This document shows positions 58,373 through 64,000 of a stretch of 64,000 nucleotides of DNA, piece after piece (within the stretch, counting starts at the first letter, position 1; each line of letters begins with the position of its first letter). The position numbers and the translations under genes are program-made. Source of the DNA: Brevundimonas sp. GTDB lineage: Bacteria > Pseudomonadota > Alphaproteobacteria > Caulobacterales > Caulobacteraceae. Location: assembly GCF_019636155.1 (NCBI RefSeq), contig NZ_JAHBYB010000004.1, forward strand, positions 1 to 64,000, given 5' to 3'. The notes beneath the pieces are model-generated. The model was not told the DNA's origin, ran no database searches, and saw nothing but the letters and a program-made list of their open reading frames with translations.

Positions 58373-61300
58373 CTACTCGTGGGCGTGGCGGAGTTTGCGG
58401 TCCAGGATGCGTTCCAGCCGCACCTTGACCCCGTCGATCAGGCTGAACACCACCGGCACGAACAGCAGCGACAGGGCCGTGGAGGTGATCAGGCCGCCGA
58501 TCACGGCGATGGCCATCGGGCTGCGGAACTCGGTGCCGGGCATGAAGGACATGGCGATGGGCAGCATGCCCAGGCCCATGGCCAGGGTGGTCATGACGAT
58601 CGGACGGGCCCGCTTGTGCGCCGCATCGATCAGGGCGTCATGCCGGTTCAGCCCCTTGCGCAGCGCCATGATGGCGTAGTCCACCAGCAGGATGGAGTTC
58701 TTCGCCGCGATCCCGGTCAGCATGATGATGCCGATGAAGGCCGGCATGGACAGGGACTTGCCGGTGATCAGCAGGGCGAAGAAGGCGCCGCCGAACGACA
58801 CCGGCAGGGCCGCCAGGATGGTGATCGGGTGGAAGAAACTGCCGAACAGCAGCACCAGGACGACATACATCAGCAGGATGCCGGTCACGATGGCGAAGGC
58901 GAAGCCCTGGCCCAGTTCGGCGTTGCTCTCGGCGTCGCCGGTCAGCTGCTGGGACACGCCGTCGGGCAGGTTGGTCATGGCCGGCAGGGCGTTGACGGCC
59001 CGGGTCGCGTCACTGAGGGCGATGCCCGACAATTCGGCGGTGATGGTGGCCACGCGCCGGCGATCCAGCCGGTCGATCTGGTTGGGACCGGCGCCGAAGC
59101 CGATGTCGGCCACGGCGGACAGGGGCGCCAGGGCGCCCGAGGCGGTGGGCACCTTCAGGGTCTCCAGAACGCTGAGGTCCTGGCGGGCGTCTTCTCGCAG
59201 CATGACGCGGATCGGCACCTGGCGGTCGCCGAGGTTGAATTTGGGCAGCAGCTGATCGGCGTCGCCGATGGTGGCCACGCGGGCGACCTGGCTGATGTCG
59301 GCGGAACTGACGCCCATCAGGGCGGCCACGTCGGCCTTGGGCGTGATCAGAATCTCGGGCCGGACCAGGGAGGCGGTGGACTGGACGTTGCCGAGGCCCG
59401 GCACGCCGCGCATCTCGCGCTCGAGCCGGGCCGAAGCCTGTTGCAGGGCCTCGGGCTGGTCGCTGACCAGGGCGATGTTCAGCAGGGACGAGCCGCCGCC
59501 GGACGCGTCGCCGAACTGGATCCGGGCGCCCGGTTCGCGGGTCAGAAGACGGCCGACGTCGCGTTCGAATTCCTGCTGGTTCAGGCTGCGCTGGCTCTTG
59601 GGAACCAGGTTGACGGTCAGGCCGGCCTTGCGGACCTCGCCGGCGCTGGAGCCGCCGCCGGGGCCGAAACTGACGGTGGCCGAGCCGATGGAGGAATAGA
59701 CCGATTTCACCTCTGGCCGGGCCATCAGGGTGCGGTTGATCCTCTGAACCGTCTCCTCGGTCTCCTGAAGGGTGGCGCCGGGCGGCAGCTGGACCGTCAG
59801 GCTGGAGCGGGAAATGTCTTCGGCCGGAATGAACTCGCCCGGTAGGAAGGCGGCCAGAACCAGGGAGCCGACAAAGAAGATCGTCCCGAATCCCAGGACC
59901 CAGACCCGGTGGTCGAACACCCGGAACACCACGTGTCGGGCGAACCAGCCGCCCCGGCCGGAGGCCCGGTCGCGTTTCAGGCCCTCGGGGGCCGAATTGC
60001 CCAGGCACCAGTTCAGCCAGCCCAGATAGGTCTTCATCCAGCGCGGATCGCCGTGCTCCTTGCCCTGATCGCGGCGCAGCATATAGGCGCCCATCAGGGG
60101 GGTCAGGGTGCGCGCCACCAGCAGCGAGAACAGCACGCTGACGCAGGTGGCGATGGCGAAGCTGGAGAAGAACTGGCCCACGATGCCGGGCATGAAGCCG
60201 GTCGGGGCGAAGACGGCGACCAGGGTCGCGGTGGTGGCCATGACCGCCAGGCCGATCTCGTCGGCGGCCTCCATGGCGGCGGGATAGGGCGCCTTGCCGT
60301 CGCGGATGTGCCGGACGATGTTCTCGATCTCGACGATAGCGTCATCGACCAGGATGCCGATGGTCAGCGACAGAGCCAGCAGGGTCACGACGTTCAGCGA
60401 CTGGCCCGCCAGGTCCATGATCCAGAAGGTCGGGATCAGAGACAGGGGCATGGCCATGGCGGCGATGAAGGTGGCCCGCCAGTCGCGCAGGAAGACGAAG
60501 ACCACCGCCACGGCCAGCAGGGCGCCCAGCAGCAGGGCTTCGACCGAGGCGTGGAAATTGTTGACCACATCCACCGTGGTGTTGGCGACCTCTTCGATGG
60601 TCACGTCATCGCGTTCGGCGTCCAGGGCTTCGACCGCCTTCTGGGCGGCGTGATAGACGTCGACCTCGGACGAGCCGATGGCGCGCGAGACGGCGAAACC
60701 CACCACCTCCTCGCCGTTGAAGCGGGCGCGGCCGCGCGGTTCGGACCATTCGTCGACCACCTCGCCCAGGTCGCCCAGGCGCACCGAACGGGCGCCGACG
60801 GGGATCAGGGTGGCGCGCAGCTGATCGACCGTCAGGGCCGAGCCGACGGTGCGGATGGCCTGTTCCTCGCCGCCGATCTCGCCTCGGCCGCCAGGCAGGT
60901 TGATGTTCTGGGCCCGCAGCTGGTTCGACACGGCCGAGGCGGTGACGCCGAAGGCTTCCAGCTTGGCAGGGTCCAGCTTGATGCGGATCTCGCGGCTGAC
61001 GCCGCCGTCGCGGCTGACCTGGCCGACGCCCTTCACCGAAAGCAGGCGCTTGGCCACGGTATTGTCGATGAACCAGCTCAGCTCCTCCGGGCTCATGCCT
61101 GGAGCACGGACGACATAGTTGGCGAAGGGGATGGAGGTGAATTCGATCCTCTGGACGATGGGCTCCAGCACATCGGCCGGCAGGTCCTGGCGGATACGGG
61201 TGACGGCGTTGCGGACGTCGTTGGTGGCCTTTTCCAGGTCCACGCCCAGCTGGAACTCGACCAGGGTGGTCGAGGCGCCCTCGTTCACCGTCGAGGTGAT

Positions 61301-61546
61301 GTGCCGCACCTGGCCCAGGCCGGCGACCGAGTCCTCGACCAGGCGGGTGACCTGGGTCTCGAGTTCGGTCGGGGCCGCCCCCGCCTGGATCACGGTGACC
61401 GCCACGATGGGCAGGTCCACGTCCGGGAAGTTGTTGGTGCGCAGATTGAAATAGGAGCCGATGCCCGCGATCGTCAGGACCACGAACATCAGAACGACCG
61501 GGATCGGGTTCTTGATCGCCCAGCGCGAGATGTTGTTCGGGTTCAT
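58373..61546 (-). CDS. RND efflux pump inner-membrane transporter (AcrB/MdtB-like)
   Basis: This 1057-residue transporter has the N-terminal AIKNPIPVVLMFVVLTIAGIGSYFNLR helix and VDLPIVAVTVIQAGAAPTELETQVTRLVEDSVAGL. The first membrane bundle contains the proton-relay pair in LALSLTIGILVDDAIVEIENIVRHI, and the second bundle has KNSILLVDYAIMALRKGLNRHDAL. Sequence features suit multidrug (HAE1-like) efflux. It lies 9 nt downstream of the adaptor gene. No outer-membrane channel gene follows in the window. Confidence 0.94.
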   Translation of the reverse strand: MNPNNISRWAIKNPIPVVLMFVVLTIAGIGSYFNLRTNNFPDVDLPIVAVTVIQAGAAPTELETQVTRLVEDSVAGLGQVRHITSTVNEGASTTLVEFQLGVDLEKATNDVRNAVTRIRQDLPADVLEPIVQRIEFTSIPFANYVVRAPGMSPEELSWFIDNTVAKRLLSVKGVGQVSRDGGVSREIRIKLDPAKLEAFGVTASAVSNQLRAQNINLPGGRGEIGGEEQAIRTVGSALTVDQLRATLIPVGARSVRLGDLGEVVDEWSEPRGRARFNGEEVVGFAVSRAIGSSEVDVYHAAQKAVEALDAERDDVTIEEVANTTVDVVNNFHASVEALLLGALLAVAVVFVFLRDWRATFIAAMAMPLSLIPTFWIMDLAGQSLNVVTLLALSLTIGILVDDAIVEIENIVRHIRDGKAPYPAAMEAADEIGLAVMATTATLVAVFAPTGFMPGIVGQFFSSFAIATCVSVLFSLLVARTLTPLMGAYMLRRDQGKEHGDPRWMKTYLGWLNWCLGNSAPEGLKRDRASGRGGWFARHVVFRVFDHRVWVLGFGTIFFVGSLVLAAFLPGEFIPAEDISRSSLTVQLPPGATLQETEETVQRINRTLMARPEVKSVYSSIGSATVSFGPGGGSSAGEVRKAGLTVNLVPKSQRSLNQQEFERDVGRLLTREPGARIQFGDASGGGSSLLNIALVSDQPEALQQASARLEREMRGVPGLGNVQSTASLVRPEILITPKADVAALMGVSSADISQVARVATIGDADQLLPKFNLGDRQVPIRVMLREDARQDLSVLETLKVPTASGALAPLSAVADIGFGAGPNQIDRLDRRRVATITAELSGIALSDATRAVNALPAMTNLPDGVSQQLTGDAESNAELGQGFAFAIVTGILLMYVVLVLLFGSFFHPITILAALPVSFGGAFFALLITGKSLSMPAFIGIIMLTGIAAKNSILLVDYAIMALRKGLNRHDALIDAAHKRARPIVMTTLAMGLGMLPIAMSFMPGTEFRSPMAIAVIGGLITSTALSLLFVPVVFSLIDGVKVRLERILDRKLRHAHE

Positions 61547-61555
61547 CGCCGGGTC

Positions 61556-62680
61556 CTATTTGGCCGCCGCGGGAGCCGAGGCGGCCGCCGTCGGCTGGGG
61601 CCGGGCGATGGTCACCTGGTCGCCGTCGCCCAGGAAGCCGGCGCCGCGCACCACCACCTGCTGTCCGGCCTGAAGGCCGGTGGTCACCGCCACGGCGTCG
61701 CCCGAACGGGCGCCGGTGGCGATGGGGGTGAAGCGCACCACGGCGTTCTGGCCGATGACATAGACGCCGGGCTTGCCCTCGCGGAAGACGATGGCGGCCG
61801 AGGGCACGGTCAGGGCCGGCTGGTCGCCGACGGCGATGACAGCGCGGGCGAACATGCCGGATCGAAGGCCGCTGGATGGCGACAGGGTGATGCGGGCGAT
61901 TCCCAGACGGGTCTGGGGATCGACTTCCGGCGTGACGATGCGGACGCGGCCGGTGGTGGTCCCGCCCTGGTCCGAGGTGATGGTCGCTGTCTGGCCTGGA
62001 CGGATCAGGGGCAGTTCGGCCTCGGGCGCCTGGGCGTCCAGCTCCAGCCGGCCCTCGCGGACCATGCGGAACAGTTCGGTTCCCGGCTGGACGATCTGGC
62101 CGCGCGTCACGCTGCGGCTGATGATGCGGCCGGCGACGGGGGCGCGCAGATTGGTCTGGTCCAGTCGGGTCGCGGTCTCGGCGCGGGCGGCGCGGGCGGA
62201 CGCCAGCTGGGCCTCGGCCGAGCGCTGCTCGGCGATGGCCATGTCCAGCGAGGCCTGGGATAGGAAGCCGCGCTCCTTCAGCTCGCGGGCGCGGCCCAGT
62301 TCGGCGTCCTCGCGCGCGGCGTTGGCCTCGGCGGCGGTGACGGCGGCCTCCTGCTGGCGCAGCTGGGCCCGCAGCAGGGCGTCGTTCAGCTTGACCAGGA
62401 TCTGGCCCTGGCGGACGTAGGCGCCTTCATCGACATAGACGGCCACGGCCTGGAGCCCGCCGGTCTCGGCCGCCACCGGCACCTCTTCCCAGGCCGAGAC
62501 GCTGCCCGAGGCGGTGACCGTGCGCGGCAGGTTGACCAGGCTGACGGTCGCGGCCGTCACGGACTGGCGAGAAGGCGGCGCGGCCTTCTCGTCCTTCTTG
62601 TCGCCGCCGCCGCAGGCCGCCAGGGCCGCCATTCCCGCCAGCATCAGGCCGGCGCGCGCCGTCCGGGTGAAAATCGCCAC
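61556..62680 (-). CDS. RND efflux periplasmic adaptor (membrane fusion) lipoprotein
   Basis: This 374-residue lipoprotein has the lipobox AALAAC (about residue 22). It shows the MFP layout: a barrel-sandwich half with VYVDEGAYVRQGQILVKLND, an alpha-hairpin (about 95-160), and LRAPVAGRIISRSVTRGQIVQPGTELFRMV, then beta-barrel and membrane-proximal domains. It links the RND transporter to an outer-membrane channel. The start is GTG at 62680 with GGAGG about 10 nt upstream. It is transcribed ahead of the transporter and diverges from lepA. Confidence 0.93.
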   Translation of the reverse strand: MAIFTRTARAGLMLAGMAALAACGGGDKKDEKAAPPSRQSVTAATVSLVNLPRTVTASGSVSAWEEVPVAAETGGLQAVAVYVDEGAYVRQGQILVKLNDALLRAQLRQQEAAVTAAEANAAREDAELGRARELKERGFLSQASLDMAIAEQRSAEAQLASARAARAETATRLDQTNLRAPVAGRIISRSVTRGQIVQPGTELFRMVREGRLELDAQAPEAELPLIRPGQTATITSDQGGTTTGRVRIVTPEVDPQTRLGIARITLSPSSGLRSGMFARAVIAVGDQPALTVPSAAIVFREGKPGVYVIGQNAVVRFTPIATGARSGDAVAVTTGLQAGQQVVVRGAGFLGDGDQVTIARPQPTAAASAPAAAK

Positions 62681-62897
62681 GTCCGTCTTCCCTCCGTGCG
62701 CCGCCGACGCAGGGGGGCGCGGCAGGCGTGGCCGTCCGCTGCCGGAGGCCGAAATATCTAGGCCGACACCTAGCCTGTTGCGATCCGCTCTCAAAGCACG
62801 CTCGGGGCCGCAGCCGCACATAGGCGGCCCATCGTGGCCCGCAAGACGCGGTCGGTCCGCATTGGCGAATTTCCATGCGCCGTGCTAGGCGCGCGCC

Positions 62898-64000
62898 ATG
62901 CCTACGCCCCCCATCGAACGTATCCGGAATTTCTCCGTCGTGGCCCACATCGACCACGGCAAATCCACCCTGTCCGATCGCCTGATCCAGGCCACCGGCG
63001 GCCTGACCGCGCGCGAAATGAGCGCCCAGGTCCTGGACAATATGGACATCGAGAAGGAGCGCGGCATCACCATCAAGGCCCAGACCGTGCGCCTGAACTA
63101 CCGTGCGCGCGACGGGCTGGATTATGTCCTGAACCTGATGGACACGCCGGGGCACGTGGACTTCGCCTATGAGGTGTCGCGGTCGCTGGCGGCGTGCGAG
63201 GGTTCGCTGCTGGTGGTGGATGCGTCCCAGGGGGTGGAGGCCCAGACCCTGGCCAATGTCTATCAGGCCATCGACAACAACCACGAGATCGTGCCGGTCC
63301 TGAACAAGATCGACCTGCCGGCCGCCGAGCCGGAGCGGGTCAAGGCCCAGATCGAGGAGGTCATCGGCCTGGACGCCTCGGACGCCGTCATGTGCAGCGC
63401 CAAGTCCGGCATCGGCATCGAGGATGTGCTGGAGGCCATCGTCACCCGCCTGCCTGCCCCCAAGGGGGATGTCGATGCGCCGCTGAAGGCCATGCTGGTG
63501 GACGCCTGGTACGATCCATACCTGGGCGTGGTGCTGCTGGTGCGGGTGTTCGATGGGGTGCTGAAGGCCGGGCAGCGGGTCAAATTCATGCAGAACGGTT
63601 CGACCCACCTGGTCGACCGGGTCGGCGTCTTCCTGCCCAAGAACACCCCGGTCGAGAGCCTGGGACCGGGCGAGGTCGGCTTCATTACCGCCCAGATCAA
63701 GGAGGTCGCCCACGCCGCCGTCGGCGACACCATCACCGATGAGAAGAAGCCGACCGCCGAGCCGCTGAAAGGCTTCAAGGAGGTCCAGTCGGTGGTCTTC
63801 TGCGGCCTGTTCCCGGTGGATGCGGCCGATTTCGAGGACCTGCGCGCCGCCATCGCCCGGCTGCGCCTGAACGACGCCAGCTTCACCTATGAGATGGAAT
63901 CCTCGGCCGCCCTGGGCTTCGGCTTCCGCTGCGGCTTCCTGGGCCTGCTGCACCTGGAGATCATCCAGGAGCGCCTGAGCCGCGAGTTCAACCTGGACCT
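62898..64000 (+). CDS. lepA: Elongation factor 4 LepA (N-terminal part, cut by window edge)
   Basis: This GTPase back-translocates or remodels ribosomes under stress. The 367 visible codons start [21 protein letters not shown]. The GTP-binding motifs are AHIDHGKST (G1), RGIT (G2), DTPGHVDF (G3), NKID (G4) and SAKSG (G5). Domain 2 and the start of domain 3 follow ([23 protein letters not shown]). It runs off the right edge. Confidence 0.97.
   Translation, partial: MPTPPIERIRNFSVVAHIDHGKSTLSDRLIQATGGLTAREMSAQVLDNMDIEKERGITIKAQTVRLNYRARDGLDYVLNLMDTPGHVDFAYEVSRSLAACEGSLLVVDASQGVEAQTLANVYQAIDNNHEIVPVLNKIDLPAAEPERVKAQIEEVIGLDASDAVMCSAKSGIGIEDVLEAIVTRLPAPKGDVDAPLKAMLVDAWYDPYLGVVLLVRVFDGVLKAGQRVKFMQNGSTHLVDRVGVFLPKNTPVESLGPGEVGFITAQIKEVAHAAVGDTITDEKKPTAEPLKGFKEVQSVVFCGLFPVDAADFEDLRAAIARLRLNDASFTYEMESSAALGFGFRCGFLGLLHLEIIQERLSREFNLD

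Noticed and set aside
58069-58428. 119-residue plus-strand protein after the TonB-dependent receptor
   Set aside because: Ala/Gly/Arg-rich, no ribosome binding site or domain, overlaps the end of the RND gene, and all frames of the stretch look equally random.

Overview
The window is very GC-rich (roughly two thirds to 70% by eye) and almost fully coding. It reads as an alphaproteobacterial chromosome, most likely of the Caulobacterales and close to Brevundimonas. The reasons are the yebC / ruvCAB / ybgC-tolQRAB-pal-cpoB-tilS-ftsH order, the dnaX-ybaB-recR group with the SRP RNA nearby, a DUF4908-like protein, a TonB-dependent receptor, and the many palindromic intergenic repeats. The taxonomic placement is inference from gene content and order.

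Layout. 1-16.2 kb is a long minus-strand block: yebC, a TonB-domain protein, an MgtC-like protein, ruvC-ruvA-ruvB, a secreted TAP-type hydrolase, two small membrane proteins, ybgC-tolQ-tolR-tolA-tolB-pal (ending in a strong terminator), then a DUF3667 protein, cpoB, tilS and ftsH (cut by the window edge). 16.3-20.6 kb holds small metabolic genes and a plus-strand trio: zinc alcohol dehydrogenase, GSCFA protein and WcbI-like protein. 20.6-24.8 kb is a minus-strand operon: nucleoside hydrolase, ribokinase-family kinase and acetyl-CoA synthetase, preceded by a GNAT gene. 24.9-27.1 kb is a TPP riboswitch and thiC. 27.1-28.9 kb is a visibly lower-GC island: a DUF5131 (phage Gp37/Gp68-type) three-Cys protein facing a TcmP partner, with a zeta-toxin-like P-loop remnant beside it. 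29.0-30.7 kb is a DsbA-type gene and 1.1 kb of repeat mosaic. 30.7-33.7 kb is metK and ccmC-ccmD-ccmG. 33.8-36.7 kb holds a flavoprotein, a serine beta-lactamase-fold esterase and small genes. 36.7-43.3 kb has recR, ybaB, a nitroreductase, dnaX, a DUF3597 protein, the SRP RNA, a DUF4908-like protein and phaB. 43.4-48.1 kb has a zinc alcohol dehydrogenase, DUF72, glutamate-cysteine ligase, rsmE and a GIY-YIG gene. 48.1-53.8 kb has two acyl-CoA dehydrogenases with a MerR regulator, a DoxX-like protein and SelO. The rest is nhaA with a structured leader, a TonB-dependent receptor, an RND efflux pump with its adaptor, and the start of lepA.

Most notable points. (1) Two housekeeping genes carry palindromic repeat elements as in-frame coding insertions. 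thiC has a 120-bp element (40 codons) with perfect 30-bp inverted arms, and a relative lies between ruvA and ruvB. rsmE has about 129 bp of a different repeat family. This resembles Rickettsia palindromic elements. (2) A GIY-YIG nuclease gene is bracketed by two exact 32-bp inverted hairpin repeats, and its own coding sequence runs through the right-hand one. (3) The convergent DUF5131/TcmP pair sits in a foreign-looking island. (4) nhaA has a structured leader ending in a hairpin that covers its ribosome binding site, a candidate cation riboswitch.

Regulation visible in the sequence includes the TPP element with a hairpin over the thiC ribosome binding site, a palindrome at the metK promoter, a MerR-type operator in front of the acyl-CoA dehydrogenase operon, and several terminators.
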